From JAJPKK01 sp963787675 (GTDB lineage: Bacteria; Pseudomonadota; Alphaproteobacteria; Rhizobiales; Xanthobacteraceae), in contig CAWBDV010000016.1 of NCBI GenBank assembly GCA_963787675.1, positions 1-64,000 of the forward strand: DNA of 64,000 bases, given 5' to 3'. The notes below the pieces were generated by a model. It was not told where the DNA came from. It searched no databases and was given only the letters and a program-made list of their open reading frames with translations. Shown piece after piece: positions 42,952 through 52,142 of the stretch. The stretch's first letter is position 1, and every line of letters starts with the position of its first letter. The translations under genes and the position numbers were made by a program.

Positions 42952-43679
42952 TGATTACCCCGGACCATCTGCGGATCTTGCTTGCCCTTCGCCGCGATGC
43001 CGCTGTCTTTGGTGAAGACACCGTAAGGCTGGCTCGGCGACGGCGTGCGATACCCGGATGGCGGTTCGGTAAGCGTCGTACGCGCTGGTTCGCGCGTGAA
43101 CGGCGCGACCTCCGGCTTCTGCTTGATGTTGGTGAAGTCGAGAAACTCGGACCAAAGGCCGCCTTTGTACCCAAGCTCAGCCGGACTCATCTCGGCATTG
43201 CCGCCGCCGCCCGCGGGACTGGCGCCAAGCCTCTGGGGGGCCGACGTATCTCCCTTGCCGTCCGGCCCTGTCCTGCCTGCTTCCCTTTGTTCGGGGGTCA
43301 TGCGGTCTTGCTGGATGTCTCTGTTCCAATCGATCGCCCGGCGATCGGCCTTGGCCTTCTTCTCCGCCTTCTGCTTCTTGATATCCGGATCGTCCGGCCA
43401 TGCCGCGTTCTTGGGCAGCGAGTTCACCCCCGGTGGCGGCAGGTCGCGGCTCGGCGGTATCACGAGGGGCGGGCGTTCCTGATACTGAATGCCCGCCTCC
43501 TGGCCGTTCCGCAGGCCGAGCTTGCGTAGGAAGTCGCGCATGAACTTTTCGTCGGGCAGTGCATCGTCGTCGTCTGCGGCGTAACTCGCGCCGATCCCCG
43601 TCGCGAGTATCAGAAACACGCCACAGGCCACCATCATGGCGGCACGCGCAAAGCTGCGGTTTGGTTTAGCTTGCGGCAT
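42948..43679 (-). CDS. Hypothetical exported protein
   Basis: The 243-residue product from the ATG at 43679 has a signal peptide (about MPQAKPNRSFARAAMMVACG, then VFLILATGIGASYA) and an acidic start to the mature chain (ADDDDALPDEKFM). The rest is Pro/Lys/Arg-rich and likely disordered apart from a KFMRDFLRKLGLRNG helix. The gene sits between lspA and the M16 pair, with its stop overlapping the M16 start. Proteins at this position are conserved in related genomes but unnamed. The operon suggests a periplasmic factor linked to the peptidases or to lipoprotein maturation. Confidence 0.72.
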   Translation of the reverse strand: MPQAKPNRSFARAAMMVACGVFLILATGIGASYAADDDDALPDEKFMRDFLRKLGLRNGQEAGIQYQERPPLVIPPSRDLPPPGVNSLPKNAAWPDDPDIKKQKAEKKAKADRRAIDWNRDIQQDRMTPEQREAGRTGPDGKGDTSAPQRLGASPAGGGGNAEMSPAELGYKGGLWSEFLDFTNIKQKPEVAPFTREPARTTLTEPPSGYRTPSPSQPYGVFTKDSGIAAKGKQDPQMVRGNQ

Positions 43680-43752
43680 TTGCCGTCCCCACAATTGTCA
43701 CACCCGGTCTTCGTCGCCCCCAACAACGCGCCAGCTGATTGGTCGCGTTTAA

Positions 43753-44277
43753 CTATTGTGTCACATCAGGGCGCTTTTGCGGCGCCCCCGCAAACAACGA
43801 TTCATACAGGAGACCGATAACCCCGGCAACGATCGCTGCATCCGCGAGGTTAAAAATCGACCACTGGAATGTCCAACCGTTCCCACTGACGTGAAAGAGG
43901 ACGAAATCCACCACGGCACCGTGCACGACGCGATCGATCCCGTTGCCGATGGCGCCGCCGATGATCATGCCGAGAGCAAGGCCCGACAGGCGCGAGCTCG
44001 TGCGGAAGAGCCAGATGCCCAGCAGAATGACAGCGATCACCTTCAGGGCAAACAGCGCCCATTGCCCCAGCGGCCCAGCCTGCTGGAACATGCCGAAGCT
44101 GATGCCGGTATTCCAAGCAAGCACGATGTCGAGGAACGGCGCCAGCGCGGTGCGGCCGCGATTGGCAATGTCGAAGCCATAGAGCAGCCAGAGCTTGAGC
44201 GCTTGGTCGAGGGCGACGATCACCGCGGCAACGGCAATGCCGATCCGCTGCGGAGCGCCGCCCAGGAGAGAGGTCAT
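43753..44277 (-). CDS. lspA: Lipoprotein signal peptidase (signal peptidase II)
   Basis: This inner-membrane aspartic protease cleaves the signal peptide of prolipoproteins after lipidation. The ATG at 44277 overlaps the ileS stop (ATGA) and gives 174 residues; a longer frame to 44397 lies inside ileS and is not family-like. Four spans are present. The catalytic aspartates are D124 (GAVVDFVLF) and D146 (FNLADAAIV). Conserved D24 (VALDQALKLW) and the WNTGISFGMF motif are also present. The order ileS–lspA is common in bacteria. Confidence 0.93.
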   Translation of the reverse strand: MTSLLGGAPQRIGIAVAAVIVALDQALKLWLLYGFDIANRGRTALAPFLDIVLAWNTGISFGMFQQAGPLGQWALFALKVIAVILLGIWLFRTSSRLSGLALGMIIGGAIGNGIDRVVHGAVVDFVLFHVSGNGWTFQWSIFNLADAAIVAGVIGLLYESLFAGAPQKRPDVTQ

Positions 44278-47200
44278 GTGGCGTGCGCGGCATGGGCCGC
44301 GTCCCACTCGCGCAGCGCCCGCGCATCGCGGGGGCTGACGTCGGGGTAATCGGGATCGGCGCCGACCGTCGGTAAAATCTTCCGCGATCGCGCGCATTTC
44401 GTCCCGGTCGCGGGACGAAATTCGACCGCAACGCCGGGCACGTCTTCGAGGCGAAATGCCGCGTGCGGCCCGGTGCCGCTTTCGATGGTTACCGCCGAAG
44501 TGATGGCGACGTCCGCCATGCCGTTTTCGCCGCGTTCGCCTTCGAGGTTGGCGGCGATCGTGCGCATCAGGTCCGCATCAGCGATGTAGATCGCGGGCGC
44601 GGCCTCGAGGCTCGAGCCGATGCGCTTGTTGGAGCGCTCGATCTCTAGTGCCCCGGTGACCACCCGGCGCACCCGCCGGATGTCGTTCCAGATGTCAGCG
44701 AGCGCCGCGTCGCGCCACGCCGCCGGGACCGTCGCGAAGGGTTCCAGGTGAACCGAACGCGCGCCGTCGCCGCCGCGGGCCAGATAGGCTTCCTCCGCGG
44801 TAAAGCAGAGCATCGGCGCAAGCCAAGTCACCGTCGCCTGAAAGAGCAGGTCGAGCGTGGTCAGCGCCGCCTTGCGCGTCACCGAGGAGATCGGGTCACA
44901 ATACAGCGCGTCCTTGCGGATATCGAAATAGAACGCCGACAGGTCGACCGTCATGAAGTTGTTGACAGCGGCGAAGATGCGCTTGAAGTCGAACTCCGTA
45001 TAATAACGCCGCACGCTCTCATCGAGCTCGGCGAGGCGATGGAGGACGTAGCGTTCGAGACCGGGCATCGCCGCATGCGCGACGCGATCGCCGTCCTGGA
45101 AATGCGCAAGGTTGCCGAGCATCCAGCGGATGGTGTTGCGCAGTTTGCGATAGGTCTCGACCGTGGTCTTGAGGATTTCCGGGCCGATGCGCACGTCGTC
45201 GCCGTAGTCCGACGCGCAGACCCACATGCGCAGGATGTCGGCGCCGGAGGCCTTGATCACGTCTTCGGGGGCCACCGTGTTGCTGAGCGACTTCGACATC
45301 TTGCGGCCGTTCTCGTCGAGAACGAAGCCGTGGGTCAGCACGACGTCGAACGGCGCCACACCGCGGGTGCCGCAACTTTCGAGCAGCGAGGACTGAAACC
45401 AGCCGCGATGCTGGTCGGACCCTTCGAGATACATCACGGTGTCGGGACCGCCGTCCTTCTTGCGACGGATGCCGGCGAGGCCCGGAAAATGTTTCGGGTC
45501 CTCCAGCACGAAGGCATGGGTCGAGCCTGAGTCGAACCACACGTCGAGAATGTCGTCGACTTTCTGCCAGTCCTCGTTGGCGAGCGAGCCAAGGAAGCGC
45601 TCGCGCGCTCCCCTCGCATACCAGGCGTCAGCACCTTCCTTCTCGAAGGCGTCGGCGATGCGCGCGTTCACTTCGCTGTCCTGCAGGATCTCCGCCGAGC
45701 CGTCGCTGTTCTCGCGCACGAACACCGTGATCGGCACGCCCCAGGCGCGCTGGCGCGAGATCACCCAATCGGGCTTGCTCTCGATCATGCCGGTGATGCG
45801 GTTCTCGCCCTGTTCAGGCACCCACCGCGTCGCCTTGATGGCGGTAAAGGCGCGCGCCCGCAATGTATCGCCAGCCTTCGCGCTGCCGTCGCTATCGGCG
45901 ATCGGCTTGTCCATGGCGATGAACCATTGTGGCGTGTTGCGGAAGATTACCGGTTTCTTGGAGCGCCAGGAGTGCGGATATTGGTGCTTGAGGCGACCGC
46001 GAGCGATCAGCATACCCGCATCGATCAGCGCCTTGATCACCGCATCGTTGGCGTCGCCCTTCTCGCCTTTATCGGTGATAACGCGCTTCGGCTTACCGTT
46101 GGTGTCGCGCGGGCCGAAACCCGGCGCCTGATCAGTGAAGTAGCCGTCGGCGTCTACCGTGTAGGGGATGGTCGTGTTTAGATGGTAGCGCTCTTCGAGC
46201 CTACGTGCGTTGGCAATCCAGACATCGAAATCCTCGCGACCATGGCCAGGCGCGGTATGCACGAAGCCAGTGCCCGTATCGTCCGTGACATGTTCCCCCT
46301 CAACGAGAGGGACGATGAATTCATAACCTCCAGCAAGGCCTTTGAGCGGGTGATGGCAAGTCACTAACAAGCTCGAGGCACCATCATCAAATGGTACGTC
46401 ATGCATCTTCTCGAACTTAGCCACTCGTGCTTGGCGAAAGACCTCGTCTGCAAGTTTCACTGCAATTAAAAGCCGGTCCCCCGCCTTTGCCCAATTGTTC
46501 GGGGGCGCCTCGGTTACTTCGTACAGGGCATACTCAACATGCTCCGAGAAGCTAATCGCCCGGTTGCCAGGAATGGTCCAAGGCGTGGTCGTCCAGATTA
46601 CAACAGCGCTCTGGAGAAGATCGCTCCGAAGTTTTTGCTTGGCTTCACGAAGCTTTGCTGGAGCCTCCTCGTGAAACCAGAGTTCTGCGTCCGCAACCGG
46701 AAACTTCACCCACACCGTATCGCTGGTGTAGTCCTCGTACTCGACCTCGGCTTCGGCGAGCGCCGTCTTCTCCACGACCGACCACATCACCGGCTTTGAG
46801 CCGCGGTAGAGCGTCCTGTTCGCTGCGAACTTCATCAGTTCGCGCGCGATCTGCGCTTCTGCGGCGTAGTCCATCGTCGTGTAGGGATGCGCCCAATCGC
46901 CCTCGACGCCGAGGCGCTTGAACTCCTCGCGCTGCACGCCGAGCCAATGGTCCGCATAAGCGCGGCACTCGCGCCGGAACGCGATCATCGCGTCGGGATC
47001 GGAGAGATCGGGCTTGGCGCGGCCTTTGGCGCGATAGTTCTCCTCCTCGATCTTCCATTCGATCGGGAGGCCGTGGCAGTCCCAGCCCGGCACGTAGTTC
47101 GAATCAGCGCCCGCCATCTGCTGCGAGCGCGTCACCACGTCCTTGAGGATCTTGTTGAGCGCGGTGCCGATGTGGATGTGGCTGTTGGCGTAAGGCGGCC

Positions 47201-47393
47201 CGTCGTGAAGCACGAACTTCTGCCGGCCTTTGCCGCTTTCGCGCAGGCGGGCGTAGAGGCCGATTTTCGCCCAGTAGGCCAAGAGCTCCGGCTCCTTTTG
47301 GGGAAGGCCGGCGCGCATCGGAAAGTCGGTCTTGGGAAGAAACAGCGTCTCGTTGTAATCGCGGGCGGATTCGGAACTAACGGATTCGGACAT
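44274..47393 (-). CDS. ileS: Isoleucyl-tRNA synthetase
   Basis: This class I aminoacyl-tRNA synthetase charges tRNA-Ile and edits valine. The 1039-residue chain has the HIGH-type site PYANSHIHIGTALNKILKD near residue 68, the editing domain (about 190–420) and the KMSKS loop GRKMSKSLSNTVAPEDV. Substrate-pocket blocks MVLEGSDQHRGWFQSSLLE-like (here MYLEGSDQHRGWFQSSLL) and DVWFDSGSTHAFVLED are intact. The C-terminal part ends ATGTKCARSRKILPTVG, a segment resembling the zinc-type C-terminus without the full Cys set. It overlaps lspA by four bases. The segment at about 46200–46650 has lower GC than the rest but the frame is uninterrupted. Confidence 0.95.
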   Translation of the reverse strand: MSESVSSESARDYNETLFLPKTDFPMRAGLPQKEPELLAYWAKIGLYARLRESGKGRQKFVLHDGPPYANSHIHIGTALNKILKDVVTRSQQMAGADSNYVPGWDCHGLPIEWKIEEENYRAKGRAKPDLSDPDAMIAFRRECRAYADHWLGVQREEFKRLGVEGDWAHPYTTMDYAAEAQIARELMKFAANRTLYRGSKPVMWSVVEKTALAEAEVEYEDYTSDTVWVKFPVADAELWFHEEAPAKLREAKQKLRSDLLQSAVVIWTTTPWTIPGNRAISFSEHVEYALYEVTEAPPNNWAKAGDRLLIAVKLADEVFRQARVAKFEKMHDVPFDDGASSLLVTCHHPLKGLAGGYEFIVPLVEGEHVTDDTGTGFVHTAPGHGREDFDVWIANARRLEERYHLNTTIPYTVDADGYFTDQAPGFGPRDTNGKPKRVITDKGEKGDANDAVIKALIDAGMLIARGRLKHQYPHSWRSKKPVIFRNTPQWFIAMDKPIADSDGSAKAGDTLRARAFTAIKATRWVPEQGENRITGMIESKPDWVISRQRAWGVPITVFVRENSDGSAEILQDSEVNARIADAFEKEGADAWYARGARERFLGSLANEDWQKVDDILDVWFDSGSTHAFVLEDPKHFPGLAGIRRKKDGGPDTVMYLEGSDQHRGWFQSSLLESCGTRGVAPFDVVLTHGFVLDENGRKMSKSLSNTVAPEDVIKASGADILRMWVCASDYGDDVRIGPEILKTTVETYRKLRNTIRWMLGNLAHFQDGDRVAHAAMPGLERYVLHRLAELDESVRRYYTEFDFKRIFAAVNNFMTVDLSAFYFDIRKDALYCDPISSVTRKAALTTLDLLFQATVTWLAPMLCFTAEEAYLARGGDGARSVHLEPFATVPAAWRDAALADIWNDIRRVRRVVTGALEIERSNKRIGSSLEAAPAIYIADADLMRTIAANLEGERGENGMADVAITSAVTIESGTGPHAAFRLEDVPGVAVEFRPATGTKCARSRKILPTVGADPDYPDVSPRDARALREWDAAHAAHAT

Positions 47394-47432
47394 GGCGGCT
47401 CAACCTAGGATGTGGAGGCAAAATGGGCTGAT

Positions 47433-47471
47433 CCCGGTCCTCCGCCGACCCAAGGTCAGGCGGAGGCCGGG
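47433..47471. repeat. Strong GC-rich hairpin between ribF and ileS
   Basis: CCCGG-T-CCTCCGCC pairs with GGCGGAGG-CCGGG around a 12-base loop. It lies about 40 bp upstream of ileS, between two genes read in the same direction. It may be a REP-like element or attenuate read-through from ribF. No T-tract follows, so an intrinsic terminator is not clear. Confidence 0.55.
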
Positions 47472-47577
47472 CCTATAATCAGCCGAGCCGCCGAGGCGAG
47501 CCTGCGCGCGAAGCGATCGCATGTCATCATGCGCGGCTTCCTAACATATCGATTGCGCCGCCGAAAGGGCCGCTATC

Positions 47578-48606
47578 TCATTGGCTTGCCATTCCGGCTC
47601 CTGCCGGAAACGGCGTGACCGTGCCGAGCGGCGGAAAGGCGTCGCCCGCGCGACGAAGCGCCATGCGGGCGATCCGGCAATCCTCGTCCATGCGGCGAAT
47701 GAGGTCTTCGACCGAATCGAATTTCAATTCCGGTCTGATCCAGGCGATCACCGCGACATCGATGCTCTTGCCGTAGAGGTCTTCGGAGAAATCGAAGAGA
47801 TAGACCTCGAGCAGGACCACCCCGGTATCGAACATCGGCCGCCGCCCGAAACTCGCCACGCCATCGAACCGGGCGCCGTCGACGCCGACCCTGACCGCAT
47901 AAATGCCGTAGCGAAGCCCGCAGCCGGGATCGAGCCGCAGATTCGCAGTCGGATACCCGAGGGTGCGGCCGCGCTTGTCGCCGTGGGCGACTTCGCCGCT
48001 GACGAACCATGGAAAGCCAAGAAATTCGGCTGCCTCCTCGGGCCGGCCCGCTGCAAGCGCATCACGGATGGCGCCTGAGGAAATCCGCCGCCCGTCGTCA
48101 AGCAAGGCCGGCACGACCTCGACGGCGAAGCCGTGGCGGCGCCCTTCCTCCTGCAGAAAGGCCGGTGTGCCGGCCCGCGCCTTGCCAAAATGAAAGTCGA
48201 AACCGATCGCGACGCCCGCCACCCCAAAGCGGCCGATGAGAACGCGGGCAACGAACTCCGCAGGGTCGAGCGCGGCAAGCGCAGTGTCGAAATGCGTCAC
48301 GATCGCGCCGTCGAGGCCGGTCGCGGCTAACAGGCGGAGCTTGGCGCGCTCGCCGGTCAGGCGGAACAGGGGTTCGTCGGGCCTGAAGTAGGCGCGCGGA
48401 TGCGGCTCGAAGGTGAGCGCCGCTGCCGGTCGACCGAGCGCGCGCGCTTTCGTGATAGCGGCGGCGATGACGGCGCGGTGGCCGCGATGCACCCCCTCGA
48501 AATTGCCCATGGCGACGACCGCGTGAGTGAGCGGCCCAAGCTGCGGTGGCTCATCCAGTCGATCGTGAACGGCAGTGAAGGGTCGCTGCGGCGGCTCGGA
48601 TTGCAT
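47578..48606 (-). CDS. ribF: Bifunctional riboflavin kinase / FAD synthetase
   Basis: This enzyme makes FMN from riboflavin and FAD from FMN. From the ATG at 48606 it has 342 residues. The N-terminal nucleotidyltransferase domain shows AVVAMGNFEGVHRGHRAVIA, ALTFEPHPRAYF and GFDFHFGKARAGTPAFLQ. The linker ISSGAIRDALAAGRPEEAAE leads to the kinase domain with GDKRGRTLGYPTANLRLD, YGIYAVRV and EVYLFDFSEDLYGK. The longer frame to 48816 is not family-like. It is upstream of ileS on the same strand, a common order in proteobacteria. I saw no FMN riboswitch, and none is expected for ribF here. Confidence 0.94.
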   Translation of the reverse strand: MQSEPPQRPFTAVHDRLDEPPQLGPLTHAVVAMGNFEGVHRGHRAVIAAAITKARALGRPAAALTFEPHPRAYFRPDEPLFRLTGERAKLRLLAATGLDGAIVTHFDTALAALDPAEFVARVLIGRFGVAGVAIGFDFHFGKARAGTPAFLQEEGRRHGFAVEVVPALLDDGRRISSGAIRDALAAGRPEEAAEFLGFPWFVSGEVAHGDKRGRTLGYPTANLRLDPGCGLRYGIYAVRVGVDGARFDGVASFGRRPMFDTGVVLLEVYLFDFSEDLYGKSIDVAVIAWIRPELKFDSVEDLIRRMDEDCRIARMALRRAGDAFPPLGTVTPFPAGAGMASQ

Positions 48607-48954
48607 CGATGGAGCTTTCCGGAAATTTGCCGGACCGTGCCCGCCGTGGTCACGGGAAGTCAAGCCGCCTGCCGCACCCGTTAACGCGACGCCAACCATG
48701 ATCCGCTTATTTGCTGCGTCGTCTTTGGCTGCAACAGACCGTTTCGGCCGCGCTGTCGTTGCATTTTGGCGAAAATCGGTGCGGTAAAGCCGAGGCGGAG
48801 TTAACCGGTTTTTCAACCGCCCTTGGTAACTTCCTGCCGCTTTTGGGGGGCAGTTCCCGGGTGGTCACGCCTTCCCCGACGCAGGCATTCGGCAGCGCTA
48901 GGAGCCAGGCGAGGCCGACGAGAGGCGCCGAGAGTGGCCGAAACGGAGTGGGAG
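48607..48954. other. Divergent promoter region between ribF and the CheY gene
   Basis: About 350 bp of non-coding DNA serving two divergent genes. Open frames run through it from both sides, but neither is family-like. No operator is recognised. Confidence 0.4.
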
Positions 48955-49338
48955 ATGGCAGTCGACTTAGCGATGCCGGTTCTGGTCGTTGACGACTACA
49001 GCACGATGATCCGCATCATACGCAATCTGCTCAAGCAGATCGGATTCCAGGATATCGACGATGCCGCCGACGGCACCGCAGCGCTCGGCAAGATGCGCGG
49101 GAAGCGATACGGCCTCGTGATCTCCGATTGGAACATGGAACCAATGACGGGTTACGACCTGCTCAAGGAGGTCCGCCAGGACCCGGGGCTGTCGCGCACT
49201 CCGTTCATCATGGTGACGGCGGAATCGAAGACGGAAAACGTCATCGCGGCGAAGAAGGCTGGGGTCAACAATTACATCGTCAAGCCGTTCAACGCCCAGA
49301 CGCTGCAGAGCAAGATCGAGGCTGTATTCGGCGAATGA
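48955..49338 (+). CDS. CheY-type single-domain response regulator
   Basis: This 127-residue stand-alone receiver domain is of the chemotaxis CheY type. It carries acidic D13/D14 (VLVVDDYSTM), the phospho-acceptor D58 (LVISDWNMEPMTGYDLL), the switch T88 (FIMVTAESK) and K110 (NNYIVKPFN). WNMEPMTG is typical of CheY proteins that bind flagellar switch proteins. The ATG at 48955 follows GGAGTGGGAG and removes an upstream extension that is not receiver-like. No cheA or other chemotaxis gene is nearby, so it may serve a distant cluster or another kinase. It is convergent with a HAD phosphatase (12 bp apart). Confidence 0.9.
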   Translation: MAVDLAMPVLVVDDYSTMIRIIRNLLKQIGFQDIDDAADGTAALGKMRGKRYGLVISDWNMEPMTGYDLLKEVRQDPGLSRTPFIMVTAESKTENVIAAKKAGVNNYIVKPFNAQTLQSKIEAVFGE

Positions 49339-49350
49339 TATCGGTCGCCG

Positions 49351-50202
49351 TTACCACACTAGTCGCGGCGTCACCGCCTGCGGCGTGATCCCGGCCGTCG
49401 TGAACATCTCGGTGAGCGCCGCCGTCGGCGGGCGGTCGCCGAGTTCCTCGGCATGGATGCCGCCTAATACAAAGAGTGCGTCGAGACCGAGGGCACGGGC
49501 GCCGGTGATGTCGGTGCGGAGCGAATCGCCGATCGCGAGAACGCGCATGCCGGCGACCTGGTCGCCGCGTGCGGTCGCCGCCGCTGCGAGGGCGGCGTCG
49601 TAGATCGGACGGTGCGGCTTGCCCGCATAAAGTACCTCGCCGCCCGTGGCGACGTAAAGGTCCGCGATCGCGCCGGCGCAATAGACAAGCTCATTGCCGC
49701 GCTCGACGACGAGATCGGGATTGGCGCACAGCATGAACAATTTGCGCCGACCCATGGCCTCGATCATCTCGCGATAATCCTCGGGCGTCTCCGTCGTATC
49801 GTCGAACAGGCCGGTGCAGACGACGTATTCGGCCTCCTCCATCAGCGTGAAGCGGACGTCGAGCCCCTCGAAGATCGAGAGGTCACGCTCAGGTCCGATA
49901 TGGAATACGGCGCTGCCGCTGCGTTCGGCCATCACTTCGCGGGTGACGTCGCCGGATGAGGTCACCGCGTCATAAGCTTCGCGCGGCACTCCCAAGCGGT
50001 CGAGCTGGCGAACCACCCAGCCCGACGGGCGCGGCGCGTTGGTGATCAGCACCACCGTGCCGCCGCCGGCCCGAAATCGCGCGAGCGCATCGCCGGCCTC
50101 GGCATAGGCCGCTAATCCGTTGTGCACGACGCCCCAGACATCGCACAGCAGCACGTCGTAGCGCTGGGCCACGGTCGAAAAATTGTCCACGCAGGAAAAC
50201 AT
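49351..50202 (-). CDS. HAD-superfamily hydrolase, IIA type (TIGR01459-like)
   Basis: This 283-residue phosphatase belongs to the NagD-like class IIA HAD family. Motif I is LLCDVWGVVHNGLAAY, motif II is VVLITNAPRPS, and motif III/IV is YAGKPHRPIYDAAL with GDSLRTDITGARALGLDAL. These members dephosphorylate sugar phosphates or nucleotides; the specific substrate of this alphaproteobacterial subgroup is not known. Homologues are often found beside ribF, as here. No signal peptide is present. Confidence 0.88.
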   Translation of the reverse strand: MFSCVDNFSTVAQRYDVLLCDVWGVVHNGLAAYAEAGDALARFRAGGGTVVLITNAPRPSGWVVRQLDRLGVPREAYDAVTSSGDVTREVMAERSGSAVFHIGPERDLSIFEGLDVRFTLMEEAEYVVCTGLFDDTTETPEDYREMIEAMGRRKLFMLCANPDLVVERGNELVYCAGAIADLYVATGGEVLYAGKPHRPIYDAALAAAATARGDQVAGMRVLAIGDSLRTDITGARALGLDALFVLGGIHAEELGDRPPTAALTEMFTTAGITPQAVTPRLVW

Positions 50203-50346
50203 TGCAACGTCAGGAGTGAGGGATCAGGAGATCAGGGATTTGACGGCAGAGGAGCTTCATCATCTGCCTAGATATCGGGATCAACCGAGCAAGCGTCCAG
50301 TGATTTCTCCCCGGAGGCCATCCGATTCCGGGTTGCTGATGCCTGA

Positions 50347-51831
50347 TTATTGTGAACTGCGCGCGACGACCGCCCGCGCGATCTGAGCGATCACGGTTGG
50401 TCGTTCCAGAGCCTCGATACGTGGGGCGGATGCGGCAGGCCGCAGAACAGGTGCAGCGGTCGGCGGCTCGGGCGGAGCCGGTGCGGTCTCCTCCGGCTCG
50501 GCGGCCTGGACGGTCTCGACGGGCTGCAACACGTCGGCGCGCACCGGGCGCGCCTGGGCGAACAGCGCCCCCTGGCCGTACCTGATGTCGTAGTCGAGGA
50601 GATCGACAACAGTCGTTTCGGTCTCGATCTCTGCTGCAATCAGGTCGAGGCCGTAGCGTGCGAGGTGCCCCGACAGATCGACGGCGTCGATGTCGCCGCC
50701 GCCGTTGCCGCTCAACAGAAGCGCCGCCGGGACTTTGACGAAGCGGAAACCCCGCTCGGCGAGTTCGCGCGGCTCAAGCCTGAGATCACCGATGCCGTCC
50801 AGGGAGAAGCGATAGCCGAAGTCCATCAGGGCATTGAGGCTTTCGCGCTCAAGCGCGCCAAACGAACGATAGGCGGCCTGGCTGAACTCGAGCACGATCG
50901 ATGGCGCGAGAGTGCGGTTCTCGTCGAGGAATTGGCAGAACTGCGGAAAGATGTCGGAGTCGACAAGCGTCAAAGGGGAGACACCGCAAAACAGTCCGAC
51001 GTCGCGGTTCTTCGTCATCAACCGTTGCACCACTTGGGCGCAGCGTCGCAGCATCAGGTCATCGATCCGCGGCATCAGACCGGCGGCGGTCGCTGCCGGC
51101 ATGAACTCACTCGAGGCGAGGAGTTCGTCCTCGGCGGTTCGCACCCGCGCGAGCGCTTCGTAGAAGCGAACCTTGCGCTGCGGCAGCGTCAGGATCGGAT
51201 GCAGATAGAACTCGACTCGATTGCCTTCGATGGCGTTGCGGACCACGGCGACCGCAGCATCGCGGGTGAGCCCGCCAAACCCGGCAGTGGCCGGCTCCTC
51301 CAATTCGCGCCGCTGTGCTGCGACGGGTGAAACCATTGCGAGGCGCGGTGCCTCTGGACCGGTCGTGGCGCGATCCCGACCGGAGTCCGCAGGCGGAGGC
51401 TCGCGTGTTGGGATGCTGCGGCTTTGAAGGACGAGATCGTGGGCGTTCACCTGTTCGGCAAGCTGCTTGATGAGGCTGCCGATCTCGCCGATCTCCGACG
51501 TCAGCGGTTCGGTGCCGGCGACCGCCGCGTCCGTGCGCGTGACCGCATCGGCGACCTTGGTCTCCATCGACGCAACCCGCCGCCCGAGTTCGATCACCTG
51601 GCGCGCCAGGTCGGCGATGCCGCGGGACAAGTCCTGCACTTGCGTCGATCTCACGGTGCCGCTGCGTCCGCGCGCCACGATCGAGCAGAGTGCGAGGCCC
51701 GTCAGCGCTGCGATGCCGCCCACGAGGGCTCCGGTCGGCGCCATGCCGAAGACGAGGTAGAGCACGACGCCGAACGAGGCGCAGATCACCACCATAGAGG
51801 CGGCGACGATAACCGCGCTCACACGTGCCAT
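50347..51831 (-). CDS. Membrane-anchored degenerate EAL-domain protein, TipF-like
   Basis: From the ATG at 51831 (a TTG at 51873 is less likely) the 494-residue protein starts with two membrane spans (ARVSAVIVAASMVVICASFG...VFG and ALVGGIAALTGLALCSIVA). A coiled coil of about 60 residues (RQVIELGRRVASMETKVADA) and an EAL domain follow. FYEALARVR retains EAL, but other catalytic blocks are altered (EFSQAAYRS, SLDGIGDLRLE, RFVKVPAALL), so phosphodiesterase activity is doubtful. Two spans, a coiled coil and a degenerate EAL domain match TipF, the c-di-GMP receptor that positions the flagellum in Caulobacter. The C-terminus is a Pro/Ala-rich tail. The assignment is by architecture only. Confidence 0.78.
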   Translation of the reverse strand: MARVSAVIVAASMVVICASFGVVLYLVFGMAPTGALVGGIAALTGLALCSIVARGRSGTVRSTQVQDLSRGIADLARQVIELGRRVASMETKVADAVTRTDAAVAGTEPLTSEIGEIGSLIKQLAEQVNAHDLVLQSRSIPTREPPPADSGRDRATTGPEAPRLAMVSPVAAQRRELEEPATAGFGGLTRDAAVAVVRNAIEGNRVEFYLHPILTLPQRKVRFYEALARVRTAEDELLASSEFMPAATAAGLMPRIDDLMLRRCAQVVQRLMTKNRDVGLFCGVSPLTLVDSDIFPQFCQFLDENRTLAPSIVLEFSQAAYRSFGALERESLNALMDFGYRFSLDGIGDLRLEPRELAERGFRFVKVPAALLLSGNGGGDIDAVDLSGHLARYGLDLIAAEIETETTVVDLLDYDIRYGQGALFAQARPVRADVLQPVETVQAAEPEETAPAPPEPPTAAPVLRPAASAPRIEALERPTVIAQIARAVVARSSQ

Positions 51832-52142
51832 TCGGTCCCCCGCCGGCGGCCGGACCCATTCCAGGCGCTTCAACCGGTCAAAGTGATTCGCGTTCCGATG
51901 CTACAGTGTTGGCAAGCACGGTGAAGGGCAAGCGTCGAACAGAACTTGTCCGCGATCGACGTTGGGCCGCCGATGAAACTCGGCGCCGCCTCCGCGGGAC
52001 CTGCGACCAAATTGCCTGCCACTAAAATGGGTGCGCCGGGGGCAACGCCCGGTTACAGTGCCGGCCGGGGTCTCGACCGGCGGCTGGCATTTTTTACCGT
52101 CGGAAGGGTTGAACGTAGCGTGCAGTCGAACGTCCGGTTCAT
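51832..52142. other. Intergenic region, divergent promoters
   Basis: About 310 bp between the EAL-protein gene and the GT39 gene. No gene or palindrome is recognised; it must contain both promoters. Confidence 0.35.

Noticed and set aside
46200..46650. Possible foreign insert in ileS, because GC content falls here
   Set aside because: The reading frame and conserved synthetase segments continue through it without interruption, so it is probably only local composition.
48607..48954. N-terminal extension of the CheY protein or of RibF
   Set aside because: Both upstream extensions lack family-like sequence, and good internal starts (48955, 48606) give the normal lengths.
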